Part shown: positions 20,946 through 35,971 of the stretch, piece by piece
How the letters are laid out: every line of letters starts with the position of its first letter
How positions within the stretch are numbered: the stretch's first letter is position 1
DNA from: Nematostella vectensis
Taxonomy: Eukaryota; Cnidaria; Anthozoa; Actiniaria; Edwardsiidae
Assembly (NCBI RefSeq): GCF_932526225.1
Contig: NC_064039.1
Coordinates: 3,485,001 to 3,549,000, forward strand
DNA length: 64,000 nt
Direction of reading: 5' to 3'
Position numbers and translations under genes: made by a program
The notes under the pieces: generated by a model
What the model saw: the letters and a program-made list of their open reading frames with translations, nothing else
Databases searched by the model: none
Told to the model about the DNA's origin: nothing

Positions 20946-23900
20946 CTCCAATGGCATCATCCCTTCGCTCGATCACCTTCAAAATCAGCTGGCGATTCTC
21001 AATCTGTTGAATCCACTCGCTCGCTGCTTCGCCCCAGTCCAATCCAGGAAGGTAGCACGGCAGAGCCTGGGGAGGAAGCTGAAGAAACTGCGAAGGCGGC
21101 TCCATCACTCGGTCCAGCATTAAAGTTTCAGAGTTTCCATAGTCGATGTACTGTACCGTGATGCTAAAACTGCTGTCGCAATGTAAGACCTTAGCACGGT
21201 ACCAAGTATCGTCAAAGCTGAACTTGGCTAGACAGAAATCCCCTTGAGCAGGGGGACCAGGTAGACCTGTTGGTTTACCATCACAGTAGCTTGCGATCTC
21301 AGCCATCAGAGTCGCTAACGCAGGGAGGGTCTCTGTTTGCTGAACCCAGATTTCACTAGGATTCCTGACTTCACACACTGTAACTTCAAAGCTTGACTGC
21401 TGAGGGAAGACGACAACCGGTTTTAGTTGGATGTTGGGTAGAAGGTCCACACATTCTTTGTTTATGTGTGCCCCCGGGCTAGAGTTGTTGTCTTCAAAGA
21501 GCTCGACACACAATCCGGATTCTCCTGATGATACGACACGTGCAAGAAGTTGCTGGTTTAGAGCCCTTACTTGAAGGTGGTTTGTTATCTTTTCATCAAG
21601 AATTTCTCCTGGATTAAGCCCGGTCAATGTGCAAGAGAGCGCCTGTCTTGGTAGATTCAGGAACATATCAGGAATCCTTCTCAGACATTGGGGTGCTGAC
21701 ACACCTTGGTTCCCAAAGTCAACGAATGTCACTTGCCGCTGACTGTCAGGTAGCACTTGGTCAACAACAGCCCTGTACCAGCACCCATCTTCGCTGAATA
21801 ACGCACAACACATCTCGCCCACGTTAGGATGGTATACCTCGTGGTCCACGTTCCCACAGTGTGTGTTGAGGTCATCGGACATCTTAAGCAGGCCTCGAAC
21901 ATTCTCAACAGTGATGATCTGTAAAGACAATACCCCCGATGAGTTGATGTCAGATACCAAGACCGAGAAGAACTCCTGTGAAGGCAGAGAAACTTGGGGA
22001 ACGGCACTGATGAGAACAGGTCTGTATGGCACAGGGACGGCAACTTGAGTTGGCGCTTGAGGCTGTGTAACATGCACGGGTACTTGGTTTCTTGAGGGGA
22101 AATCCCTTGGGGCCAAGTCCCCTGAGGGGAGTCTACTTAGTACTAGGTTTTCAGTCGGGATATCCAAAGGTACTTGTGTCTTCAAAGTTTTGCCCATGGA
22201 GAGCTGACCTGTATTTGGTATGTTGTCAAGGCTTGAGTGGGATGATGAGTTGTTAAGCTTGAGTGGTAAGTGGGCATCACTATCAATCACCTGAACAATC
22301 TGCCTTTTAGCGTAGTTGCTCCGTAGTAGCTCGCTCACAGAACCTCTTCCTTCCACTACAACGTCTATTACCAGATGGTCCTTCTCTTTGCGGGCGATAC
22401 TTGCGTTAAGAACACAGTATAGTGGGATGCTTGATCTGAAGTGCTGGACTGTGTCCTGCGTCCACCCACACTGCTCTTGCTCATCCATATCAGATAAGGC
22501 ACACTTCAGAGCACTAAAGCGAAGAGACAAGAAGTTCTGTTCTAGAGGCCTAAGGCGAGAGACATCTATGATCTCGGTGTTGCCGTAATCAGGATAATAG
22601 ATTTGAATTCCACCATCACAACTCTCGATGTAGCCACGGTACCATTTGTTGTTCAATGTAAACTGAGCCGCGCATATCATTCCCGGTACAGCATAGAATG
22701 GGGGATACTGTGTACTGGTGTAATGAAATTCCATGTTTCTTGTCAATTCGGCGAGACTCCGTGCCATTTCCAAATCAGCTATTTGGATGGAGAAATCAGA
22801 TGGGGTATTCATGTCTGTTACAATGAGTTGGAAGGTTTCTCCGACTGCTGGGAGGTTAGCAGACGCAATGGCTTGTTCTTTAGGCGACGTTTCACACATG
22901 GCTTGAATGCCAGATATGAGCGGGGGCATAACCTGTTGGTCTTGAGATGGTCGAATAAACGGCTTGTTGGCAGCGATGGAGACAGGAGCTGATTTTGCTA
23001 TTTCCGGTGTAATGACAGTTGCCTGAAATTTAGTGTGGGGGTTTTCTACAGTGTTGTACACTTGAACCTCGCTTGAAGCATGTTGAGTAGCATCTACCGC
23101 TTCGTGACGATTAGTTGGTCTCTGCAGTCCTTCTCCACCAAGGTGCTGTTCTTGTGGTTTGATTTCGGGGTGACGATTGGGAGTTTCATTGGTAGCCTGT
23201 TTGGGCACATCTGCCCCTTGCTGATGTTGTGCTCCTGAAGACACACCTTCCTTCCCATATCCCGCAGAGGAAAAGGAACCTTTCAGAACCTCATGGTTTT
23301 TACTACTACCTCTCTTAGAAATCTTCTCTCTTGGTGACTTGATATCGTCGCCTCTCGATATTAGTTTGCCACTAGTGATGTCACCCGCAAGTCCTCCCTT
23401 TATAAGTAGGTTTGACACATTGTCTCCCTCCGTGCTGACGCAAACGATAAGACCATCTTCTTTCTTTGAAACAAGCTTCATCTTTAGAACCTTCTCCAAT
23501 GGGATCGCAGATTTTAAGAGCGAGACTGCTTCCTCACTCCAGCCATCTGAGCCTACCGGTGATATGTACGCAAGCGAACACTTCAGAGCACAGTATGGCA
23601 GGGCTGAGAACCTGTCGTCAATCGGGCGGAGTTGAGAAATAGGCACATCAGCAGTATTCCCAAAGTCCACAAAGTAAACACGGGCAGTGCAATTGGGTGT
23701 TACAGACTCGACAAAACCTCTGAACCAGTCAGTACTCGACCCGAATGGCGCCACGCACATACTGAACTCGCAGGGTTGATAAGATGGGTACCCAACGCTA
23801 TTGTAATGATTGTTAAGGTCGGCCGATAGCACGTCTAGCTGTTTAAGTAACTCTACCCCAGTCTGAATGTAGAAACACGCTGGGCTGATGATCTCAGTTA

Positions 23901-26900
23901 CTATCGCATCAAATTCTTCTTTTGGGGGAGGTAAAACTGCAGAATCCACGGCAGTCCTCTGGATGTCAAACTTGGGATCCTTTGGTTTTGTAGGAGCTTC
24001 ACGCCCTTTCTTGAAAAACCCAACAAGTCCTGCCTCTTGAAGCGTTCTGCCTACTTGCTCTTTATCAACATAGAGATCGACAACCAAGAATTCTGGATTT
24101 TTGTACAAAATCTTTATGTCAAGCTGGCTATTCAATGGTACTTTGTCTTTGAAGACTTTTACCGCCTCGTCCGACCAGGAAGCATCATCAAGAGGACGCA
24201 CATGGGCTAATGAACAGCGATAGGCGTAGTGAGGAAGATGTGAGAACTGTTCCTTTAACGGCTGCAAACTTGTCAATGGAAGTGTCTCACGGTTGCCAAA
24301 ATCCACGTAGAAAATACCGGCTGTCCTATCTGGATTACGGGTCTCGACAATGGCACGATACCATTCTCCACTCTCGCTGTACTTTGCTGCACACACTGTT
24401 TTCACCTCTGGGGTAAACTCGACGTGATTTGTTGACTTGTAGTGTTTATCCATGTCGGACGACAACGCTACCAGCTTCTGTGCACTTTGCAGGTCTGCTA
24501 GTTGGATGTAGAACTCGCCCGGGTTCATTATCTCTGTTACTAGTCCAGTAAAATGCTTTTTGAGATGCGGTAGCCTTGCTGATGTGATAGCAGTCGGTCG
24601 AGTCTTAGTGTCAGGAGACTTTGTAGTGGATTGGCTGCTCCGAGATGTATTACTCAAGAATCTGCAAAACATTGCAAAGGACCAAAATGACAGCATTAGT
24701 CTTTATCTTACAGTACTTTTTATTTCAATTGGATTAAGCCATAAATTGTCATGTTCATGGGATGTCGCCATTTTTTGTCACCTTTCCCCGCCCACTTGAC
24801 AAGTTGTCAACACGTGCATAAACATGTTACTATTCATTGTTCATAGACCAGGATAACCTTAATGACTTTGTCACTATAAATTAAACTTACCTCAAATTTA
24901 TTCCCGTTTTTCAAGTGATTTATTGTTTTCAATCATAACTGATAATCTTGAATAAATGAATGAGCACGCCAAAACTCCAAAAAATCGAAAATCTCCTAAG
25001 CATACCTGCGTCTATATGCGTCCACGCCTCCCGTTAGAGTACACTTGGCGACATTTTGCTCAACCAATAGCAGTGAAACAGGGCTAAATCGCTGAGATGT
25101 GGAGTCGATCACTTCCAGAAACACGATCACCTTCCCTTTCTTGATGACATTTGCATTAACAGGACAAGACAATGGTAGCTTGGCTTTGAAGAGTTCGATG
25201 GCTTTGCTAGACCAGTCAGTGCCCTCGTTCCAAGTCAGGTATGGTAAAGAGGCCTTGACAGCACAATACCGTAACGTGGTGAACTGCTCAGCAAGGGGCT
25301 GTAGAGCCGGTAAGCCAACCATCTCCGTGTTACCTATGACCAAGTTGAAAGTATAGCATTTAACAAATTGGATGTCAGGTCTACATAGAAGAACCTAATG
25401 TTGGTGATTACATTTACAATATTTTTGTTGCCTATGGTGTTTTTCCTGTTCGCTGGCTCTGTGGGGCTGTTTACATGATACCGGATCGAGTTTCGTTCCG
25501 GGTTGACTTTGAGTTTCGTTACACGTTTACATGGCGAAATGCCTGACGGCATTCTTGGATATTTGGAGATCAATACGCGTTCGCTACTCGTTCCAGGCAG
25601 CTCGACCGGCAATCTCGCCCCGGATTGAGCTTTCGATCCGCGTTTACAAGATACCGCGAGTAAATGTGAGTAAATTCTCGCACCAGAACGAAATTTCGAT
25701 ACGGAGCGAGAACCGGTGCAACTTCGATCCGGAACGACTTCAGTTTTGTCGCGGAAACATGTAAACAAGGATTTACAAAATACAGGTGTACAGGAGGGGG
25801 ACTGAAAAAAAAAAAACGGTGTGAGTTCACCCCGGATCAAAAGTCGATCCGGCGTCATGTAAACACACCCTGTGCATTTGGTGTGTGTTGTAGATTGCGA
25901 TTTACAAACTTATGTAAGGAGCCCTGCTTGCACTATTCCTGTCATTTCTGTCTTTAGTTATTCTACAGATAAGCCCTATCACGGTCACCTACCATAATCA
26001 ACGAAGAAAACCTTTGCAGCTCTTCCAGGCATGACGTTTTCAACGATGCATCTCGACCAGGTGCCTTTAGTTGACGCAGCACAAAGCTCATCAACATGCG
26101 GCTGCCAGTGGGTGGATGGAGGAGCCGTGTTGTAATGCGCGTTCATCTTTGTAGTGAGGTCATGCAGGTCTTGCTGGGTCTTGTGGTCACAGACATGCAC
26201 GTAGAAATGGGAGGGCGAGATGACCTCCGTGGTGATGACTTTGACAAGGGAACCTTCAACAGGAATGCCAGGCGTGGATAAGGCATTCATGTTGGCAGCA
26301 ACCACACTTGAGACTTGCTGTTTTTTAAAGGGCACATCTTTGGTGTACTGATCAGCCAGTCCTATAGTAAAATAGTTGGAGTTAAGGGAATAATAAATCT
26401 AAAGGTATACTTGCACCATCAGGAGTTGGGACTTTTTGCATGATCAATCAGGAAATTGATAGGGTTATTCATTTATAGCTTTTGCTTTTTTTCCTTTGAT
26501 ATGTTTTGACGTTCTACATGATGTAGAGGTACTAAAAGAGCTCAATTTCCCACAGAAGCACCATCGCTTGTTGAAGAGGTTCTAGCAGTATCTACGTATA
26601 CAAACTGCACATGACAGAATCGTCATGTGTGGTAGCTTGTTTCATATCGCACTAAGGGTAGGGCTGGGATTATCCAACTGGTGCACTATCCATTAGCCGC
26701 AAGAAAACAAGTTGCAATTAGTGTTATGTTTAAGGAGGCTCGTTAGTAATTCTTTATAGCATTTTTTTTCATTTTTTACTGGTTATAAAATTGACGTCTA
26801 GTAGTCTCAAATCTCATCCGATTTCATTGATGTTTTCGGATGATAATATTTAATGGGCTACTGTTTTATTTCATTTATAACAGGTAACATTGCGTTATCC

Positions 26901-29900
26901 TTCAATTTTTTTTAGAGAAGGCAGATACACTGACTGGTCTGTTCATATGTTAAATAACTTTTAATCGGTTACCGATAAATAAAATAAAACAGTAGCACAT
27001 CAAATACGGATGATTAAATATTATCCTCTCAAAACATGAATGAAATTGAGACTATTAGACGTCAAGTTTGTAACGAGTAAATTGGAAAAAAAAATGCTAT
27101 AAAGAATTACTAACAAACGACCTTAAATAATTTGACCTACCTTCGCTGATAAGCACCTTAGCCACAGCACCAGATTCCTCACCATCACCTAAGAGGTCCA
27201 CAATATGGCTGCCATAAACATCAGTGATTTCTCGGCAAAGGAATTTTTTGTTCAAGACAAGCTCAACAAATCTGTTCTTGGCTTCTGGAGACCACTTATT
27301 TGAAGTCTTTGGCTTCCGCACAAATGCTAGTTTACACTTCATAATCAGGGGAGACATGCTGAGGAACTTTGCTGGCATGTCGCGGATACAGTCATTCTTA
27401 ACCACGTATGTCATTCCTTTGTCCACGAGGTACACATTATATCCAGCACTCGGCAACCCAGTGGCTTTTGCGCGATGCCAGGAATTATTCACAAATGCAG
27501 CACACGGCTGATCAGGTACCAGCTTCAGGTCAGGTTGATTTGGAGTGGTGTTGCAGTGGTTTCCGAGCTCCTTTTCCAAGTTCTCCAAGTCTGCATCCAA
27601 TTTCGGATCCATTTTTTTGGCGAAGAACTTCCATGGGCTTGAAGCATGCATGATCAAGACCTCAAATGCAGGGTTTAGAGCTAGCCACGAGTCAGCACTT
27701 GTAGATGTAAGGGGTGAGCGTGTTTCACGGACATCTCGAGGCATGTGGTGGTCATGAGTGCTACTTTCTTGATTCACTTTGCGATTATGGGTGGCGGCCA
27801 TTGCCTGCTCTTCTACGTTACTTTGTTGACTATGGTCATCTGCCGGCTGCTGTCTTAGATAGTACTCAATTGCTGATTCGCCCTCTAATGGGATATCCAA
27901 AGCAAGTGATTCGCTGAGCTCTTCTCTGGGTTGAGGTGATGCTTCTAGGAGTTGTGCTGAAGCCTGTGTTGGTGGTAGAGTCAAGACTTTTTCTGTGTTT
28001 GTTGTCAGAGTGAACTCTTCTGTGGCTCCATCCTTCTGTGTCTTATTTGTGGTTCCATCCTTCTCCGGGACAGCCTTGACAGCAAAACTCTCATCACAGA
28101 AGAATTCGCTCAGCTTAGCCAGTCCATCAATGTTAAAGATTTCAAGTCTGGTCATCACACCAGTCTGTGATCTTACTTCAGCTTCACGCCTTTTGCCAAC
28201 AATCAAGGTTTTAAAGGTGCTGATCGCCTCTGCTGTCCACTCCCTAGCCGTAAGCTTTGGATCTTTGAAATCCAAAGAACATTTCAAGGCTTGGATAGGG
28301 ATATGTGCTAAGTCCTCTGTGATCCGACGCAGCCTGTTTGCCTCAATATCCTCACTGTTTCCAAAGTCCACATATAACACCCTAAACAATCCGTTGTTGC
28401 CGATATAGATTACCTTGGCTCTGTACCAACTGTTGTCCTCAGTAAACTGTGCAATGCAAAGTTCGCCTGCTGATGGGACATAGTTGTCATAAGGGGAACC
28501 TTGATACTGCTGTAGAGCGAAGAACAGCTGTTGTACTCGCTTTGTTGCCTCTTCTTCGCACACTTGAACATAAAACAGTGTAGGTGACTCCACTTCTGTT
28601 GCGATTATTCCAAACGGCCCATTTGGAGTGCCTTCATAGGGAGTATCCTTAGCATAGAAGCGCTTGTAAGGTTTAGGTCTTGGTAGCTGATCTATATTTT
28701 CAGCAGGTCCTCTTTGCTGAAGATTAGCTGGACTACATCTTTGGGGCACGCTGACAGGTGATTTGGGGGGTGTTTGCAATACCTGTGATGGTGACTTCAT
28801 AGGCTGCAGCACAGTACCTTCAAGGTCATAGTGGCTTGATGCCAAAGGTGACTTGGAGTGTACACCCGTAGAAGAGTAACTTGTCATAGGAGGACTGGCT
28901 GCCTTAGTTCCATGAGATGGGCTCACAGAAAATTGATGCGGAGAAACTCTTTGTGACAGTAAAGGGCTTCCAGTTATTGCTTTCTGCTGTTGAGTCGAAG
29001 GGACTTGAGGCTGAGACAAACAAGTACTTTCCCGTACTTGTGGGCTTGACATTCTATGTTCTTCAAAATTATCTTCAGAAAAAGGAGTATCTGATGATGG
29101 GCTTGTCAGCATATTTGGTGCAGTATTTGGACTTGGGATCAAAGCCCTTGGTATTTCTTCTTTTACCCTAGATACTGGACTATTGCCACCAAAACTCTTG
29201 ACAGGACTATGGCGATCTTCTGTAGGCACATCATGGACTAGTGACACTGGCTCCTCAACTATCTGGCTTGGGCTAGCATTCTTTAAATGCTCCCGTGGAA
29301 CAGTGGAGGTAGGAGTAGTGTGTGCTAGAGGGCTACTAACTGGACTTCTATTACTACACAGAGCGTGATCAGGACTTCTGCTTCCTTCTTCCCTTTCCAC
29401 TGGAGCTGTAGGGGTGGTAACTGGGCTGATAGCATTTTGACTATTGAGAGAGCCTTGCACAGGTGATTGTGCATCGGTAATGGAAGGTAACCCTGGCTTG
29501 TCTTCATCTGGAGGAACAGGGATACCAAGAAGATCTGCAAACTTGTCAATGTTACTTATTTCCATTTCATCCCAGTTAACAGCACCATTGTAGCTACCTG
29601 GAGTTTGGATTTCAGATGACCAGGGTTTCTGATCCGATTGACTGTCAGAAGTTCGTGGTGAGCTTTCCTGGAAACCATTAACCAAAATTGGTGCACTGGG
29701 AGTGGAAGCACCTGAGGTGTCGCTTTGGCAGAGCTGGTCATTCCCCTTTGTACTAATGGTGCTGTCTATGTGGCCATTGTGTTGACTAACATTCTGGGTA
29801 CTGGTTTCAGTGCTGTGTGCCTCTGGAGTATAGGTGGTAGATATTTTCCAGGTACATGTGGTCTTGTGCTGGGGCCAGTGTTGTTGCTGGCACTTGCGAC

Positions 29901-32900
29901 TACAGTAAGGGATTTTGCATGCTGTGCATTTTTTGCCACCAAGCTTGCCACAGTTTGTGCAAGGCATTTTATTCTCAGCTGAAACGAAAATCACCACATC
30001 ATTAATTGAAACATAGCTACAACCCTATGTTCATACTTTTAAGAAACAAATCACAGTTTTTGAAATTGCATGTGAATGACAGATGATTATATGAGATGGC
30101 ATTGTGACTGGGACCTCTTTCATGGTCCCACTAAAGACTTAAATCAAAATACTATTAAATCTTTGAGGCTTTCCTTATCTCAATAATAACGTATTATATG
30201 CTGCAATTTGGTTTTTACTGCATAAATTTTAATGAAGGAGTATATACATATTCACTGTATTAACTTAAAATCGACAGGAAAAAAATGCTGGCTGCCAGTC
30301 TCAACAAGCCACCTTCTCTGGAGATTTCACCATCTCTATCCAGACAGAAAATATATTGTTATTGTTTGGGTATTCACAAGGAAAATGAAACCTTCAGCAA
30401 CCTAAACCACCTCCAAACCCATAATGGCCTGCTCCTTAAAATCTTTTAAATCCTGCGCTAGTCATTAAAAGACATGAACAACGCAGACGCTGCATTTGGG
30501 CTTCCTGGTAATTTATTAACAAATTAAGGTAGAGTGTTAAGTATGAGTACATAAAGTATATACTTTTCCAGAAATATCTCCCTATTCGCGTAATAAGGTA
30601 ACTTATTTACAATTACCAAGTTTTTGTGCAAGGGGGGGGGAGGGTGGGAATCGAAATCTACGCTGCGCTCTGGTGCTTGTAGCAAGTGGTGTGACAAAGC
30701 CCGCAGTCCAGTAAATAGCACCACAAGAAATACCTCGGTTTCCAAATTCCCACTCCTCCATTCCGGGTGCTTACAATGAGCCATTCATCAAACACGAGTA
30801 TAATTACAGTACAATAACATTATGATAGCTAGAATTAAACCTATATTAACCATGTTGCTTAATATAAACCTTTTAGAATGCTGAAGAAGTGTTTACTGTA
30901 CCTGGTTTTTCAACTTCAGGCTGTGCTTTGGTTTGTGGTGCTACCTGTTGGTCTGCTTTTCCTGGAACCTGGAATTGCGGCAAGGGTGCTACCTGTTGGT
31001 CTGCTTGACCAAATGCTTGTGCAGCTTTCTCACCTTCAGCTGTAATTCTGTCAAGTTCCTCAACAGTGAGTTTCCGTAATGTTGGTTGGCTAAATATACA
31101 AACACAGACATGAGCACTATTTTTATGGTGGTGTTTATGGCAACCCACTGTCACAACAGGGTTTGTTCACAAATCATTTTAAAAAAAGGAAACGAAATCC
31201 CTGATTTAAATAGGAAAGAAATGACAAATGTAAATATATAGTAGAAACTCTTGAAGACCAGAGAGAAAAAGCTGTCATATAGAGTTTGCATGAGGCTCAA
31301 AAGTTTAATTGACAATTTGAAAACTGGGCTTTGTGTAGGTTTTAAAATTAACTAGTTTTCTTTAATCTTTTCCCAATGTCATGAGCACAATCAAAACTTG
31401 CAAATACCTAGGCAACTCCCATTCTTCGCTAGTTGCCTCCCCTGCAACATCACTATGTCCTATCAGGGGGATGTTATCAGGAAAGATCCTGTCAAGTCCA
31501 TCACTCTTTCTCTTTTTACTCAGTTGCACCCGGAGTCTCAGGCCTTGTCCTAGATCAAAGCCATCAAACTTGCGAATTGCATGCTCTGCCTCACGATAAG
31601 AAGAGAAACCAACAAACCTATAAAAATAAGCAGTTTTCATAAGAGATAAATGTTGAGTTTTGATTGCGTGCTCGGCACAAATAAAACACAACTGACATCC
31701 ACAGTTTTCATTACCCAAATGTGGTCTGCTGATCTGCTTCCCGGGGTCGCACCACGCGACAGTACACAACTTCTCCTATCTTATCAAACAGTCCTCTAAG
31801 GCCCTCCTAGAAATGAAGGTAAAGCAGGTTTATCAGTCAGGAGAATGTATTCATCTGTTTACAGACTACCTCAATGGTAATACAGAAGATAAGATGATAA
31901 CAGGGATGGTGGCATACATAAGGTAAAGAAAGGTAGACTGTTCGATTAAAGGCAAATAACACTTTTAACCTCATTAAAAATATATCTGTTTACAGACTAC
32001 CTCAATGGTAATACAGAAGATAAGATGATAACAGGGATGGTGGCATACATAAGGTAAAGAAAGGTAGACTGTTCGATTAAAGGCAAATAACACTTTTAAC
32101 CTCATTAAAAATATATCTGTTTACAGACTACCTCAATGGTAATACAGAAGATAAGATGATAACAGGGATGGTGGCATACATAAGGTAAAGAAAGGTAGAC
32201 TGTTCGATTAAAGGCAAATAACACTTTTAACCTCATTAAAAATATATCTGTTTACAGACTACCTCAATGGTTATACAGAAGATAAGATGATAACAGGGAT
32301 GGTGGCATACATAAGGTAAAGAAAGGTAGACTGTTCGATTAAAGGCAAATAACACTTTTAACCTCATTAAAAATATATCTGTTTACAGACTACCTCAATG
32401 GTAATACAGAAGATAAGATGATAACAGGGATGGTGGCATACATAAGGTAAAGAAAGTTAGACTGTTCGATTAAAGGCAAATAACACTTTTAACCTCATTA
32501 AAAATATATCTGTTTACAGACTACCTCAATGGTAATACAGAAGATAAGATGATAACAGGGATGATGGCATACATAAGGTAAAGAAAGGTAGACAACAAAT
32601 AACACTTTTAACCTCATTAAAAAAATATCTGTGGCATATAAAAAATCATAAATCATAATAAAGGCATGGTAAATTGATGCCCCTTGAAGGAAGATAAATA
32701 CTCAATATGCAATATTGATGCACGCACGCACTTGTGTCATGGATGTTGGTATCCCATTAATAAACAGGCGGACATCACCATCTTCACTCCTGCACTGTGG
32801 TTGGTCTTCTAAAGAAGTTAAATTTCCTTTTCTATATAGAATGTTGAAGCAGTTGGTAAGTAAATAAGGTATAAATCAACACAAGGTTGAAAAGGTATGT

Positions 32901-35900
32901 TAAATGCCTCTGTGAAACAGAGTAGTTTAGGTAATTAAATAAACATTGTATTAGTCACAGGGAATCTTACATGTAAGGACATTTATGCAGGAATAAAGGT
33001 GTTCATTTGCTAAGCTGTAAAGAATGTGAAAAAATGTTTGTGCTTAACAGGAATCTGAAGAGCCTAGGTCACAATTGTGCAATTAAACAGCCACAGAATC
33101 AGACTGTAATATAATACTGTATAATAATGTAATATGATACTTATAATACTTATTTATTCTCTTCAGCAGTAGACTGAGAAGCAGACTTAATAATAAATGG
33201 GTCTTGGGAAGTTTTATTTCTAATAAACTTTGAAACTTAAACAGTATTAAAGTAAAAAAAACCCAGGCCTTTAAAAGGCTTTGCTTCAGAAGGTTTCACT
33301 TTTCAAGTTAGAGGCTAAGGTAAGCTCAGGAATTTCGTAGAAAGAGAGTAAAAAACCTGGCCTCCTACATTCATCAAGCACATTTACATTTGTTTAAACA
33401 TTAACAAAATAAAGTGAGAGATTTCTAATCTAACTCGGTACTGAGTACAAGTTACTCTTATGCATCCTGCCATACCTTGGGATATGCTTTTTAAGCTCTG
33501 CTATGGTTGGCACAGCATAAGCGTTAAAAGCTGCATTTGTATAATCCTCAGCCATGGGATTCCAATTAGCAAGAGCATCCTCATCATTGGCTTCCAGCTG
33601 TTCTGCTGGACTAAAATAAAAATAACATTTGATCTAAAAACTGTTTGAATGGAAGGTGGAGTACAACCCTGAATAACCTTAATATCAATGTGGGCATTTT
33701 TTGGTGAGAAAGTGTAGTGCATGCATGTAGTTTGAGAGTACTACACAGTCAACGTGGGTAGTTTTCCATTGTTATGAAAACTTTGTTGATGCTGAGTTGC
33801 AGATAATTAAAGGAGGAGCGTCATGCCTTCAAGCCCTCTGAAACAAATAGCTCGGATCGATCTCTTAGAAGGGGGAAAAATGCTGCTGATAAATCTTCAA
33901 AATTATCTCTGTTTTACTGCCCATCCGAAAGCTAAATCCAAATTTCTGTTACAAACAATGTTTTTTCTTATTAGCTAGCGTTATATTTTCAAAGATTATC
34001 GTTTTCTGATTAAAAAATCATTGAGATGAAATTTGGAGTCCTTCGTCAGGTTTAGCAAGCGAGCGGAGGTCCAGCGATCACTATTGAAGTCAAATCAGGC
34101 ATAAATTTGGATCGAAACAAGTACTCAGTATCTTTAGGGTAATCGAATATTCAATGCTGACAAGAATAATATCATTGGTAAGACTTTTAGTACAAGGTTT
34201 ATTTATTGCATATGTAAACACAACTTGATGTATATATACATCATTCTCTCCGTTCGAGTATTGCTTTTTCTCTCTCTCTCTTATCTCCTCTTTATCTCGG
34301 ATATTTTTGCTACTGGTGGTCTCTGCTTATTCCTAGTCACAGTCAAAGTCATCACCTTGGAAGAATAACCGGCAAATAGAATATTTTGTTAGTAGAGGGA
34401 AGTGTAATTTATCTGTTCAGCCACTCAAAGCTCCAAAGCGTAACTCTGGAATTGACAACGAAATAAACATCAAATACGAACCACAACATTGCCTTAGAGT
34501 CTTTGATATGGTCTCCAGGGACCTCTCCAAGTGCTGAAAACATAAAGACGCTTATTTCATCAAGAAATAAGATATTTTTCAGGGGGTTTGAGTCAAAACA
34601 AACAGTACGATTAACTAGCGCGATTCTCTTGCAATCTTTGTTACATGATACTCTTGTATAATGGACATCTCTGATTGGCTATTTTGAAAAATAGTATGCA
34701 GGGTTCCCCACTTGCGAGTTACTGTGACGCTCCTCCTTTGAAAAGTGTAAGGATTGACAAAAAACACAAGAGGCAAATTAAGTCTTAATCTCTTAGCATT
34801 TTAATCTGCGAGCAAGTGACAGCTACAGTAACATCTGTTTAACCCTTCTCTTACATTGTGCATTCTTAGCAAGCTAGGCCCAGTAACATCTGTTTAACCC
34901 TTCTCTTACATTGTGCATTCTTAGGCCAAGCTGTGCAACACTGATTTAGCACAAAGTTTACCTATTATTTATATTTCTTTTCATTTTTGGGTCTTCACAA
35001 GGGTATTATGGTAGGAAATGGTGAATAACATTTGCATGATATCAGAAATGAAATTACAAGCAAACATGCTGGTTTAGGGGAGGGGACGGGGGCGGAAGAG
35101 GAGGGGCAGAAAGGTGTGGGGGTTTAAGAGTAAACTTGCCCGTAGGTAGGGATTTTGATGTTCGTGTTTATCCCGAGAGAGAGGTTTATTGAATTAATCT
35201 TTTCCGAGGGTAGAGATCTATTAGTTTGGTGCACACTACAGATGCCTGATTACTTCTTCACTTTATTGGCTATTGACTGTTATATAGTTTATGTTATCTC
35301 TATATTTCTCCTGCCCTATGCCCTTGACAAGGGATATTTGATCACAATAACATAGCCCAGGGTAATAATAGTCCACAAAATTTGGCTCCAAAATTTGGCC
35401 CAAGGGTCGGGAAATGGAATGAAAAAAACACAAAAATTTTAATTCTCCACTCCTTGCCGCACCTCCCCCAAACATTGATAGGTGATTTAATGCGGCCAAT
35501 GAGGCCTAACAAAAGCTGGTAATATGGGGAGGTGTTTGGGTTTACAGTATTGCGGTATTAGCCTTTTTGGTAAAATATTGTGGTAAAAAAACATGTGGTG
35601 ATGCAGTATTTGAAATTACTACGAGATATGAGATTTTGCTTTTCAAATGGCCGTATTGCGGTAAAAAAAAAATATTGCTGTGTTGCAGTATTAATTACTC
35701 CTGCGGTAAACGGAATTTGCCTATTGTACGTGATGATCTAGCGGGATACCTGGGAAATGTCAGGGTGTTGGGCATGCTATTCAAAACCTCATCCTTCTGT
35801 GTGGTATGCTGTTTATGTGGTATTGTGGTAGTTAGATCTCCCTAACGTCCCACCTTAATAGAGTATAATAAATGATACTAGGCTTCACAGGATTTCAGGG

Positions 35901-35936
35901 GTTTCGGCTTATGGTCTCATTCGACACCAAGTCAAA

Positions 35937-35971
<35 letters not shown>

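Noticed and set aside
25334-25858. 174-codon minus-strand frame
   Set aside because: It lies within a MITE with GTTTACATG ends in an intron and has no recognisable domain; its Arg/Ser-rich reading is typical of GC-rich repeat sequence.
33456-33476. Donor GTATGG after 33476 for the second Tudor exon
   Set aside because: This is the stronger-looking donor but gives phase 2, which produces a stop in the RRM exon. The GTAACT donor 20 bases further on keeps the frame, so I used it.
34482-34533. 52-nt exon-like segment on the minus strand of the Tudor gene
   Set aside because: It has good splice sites, but including it breaks the frame with the preceding exon, while 36104 joins 33610 cleanly without it. 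It also lies inside a candidate transposon.
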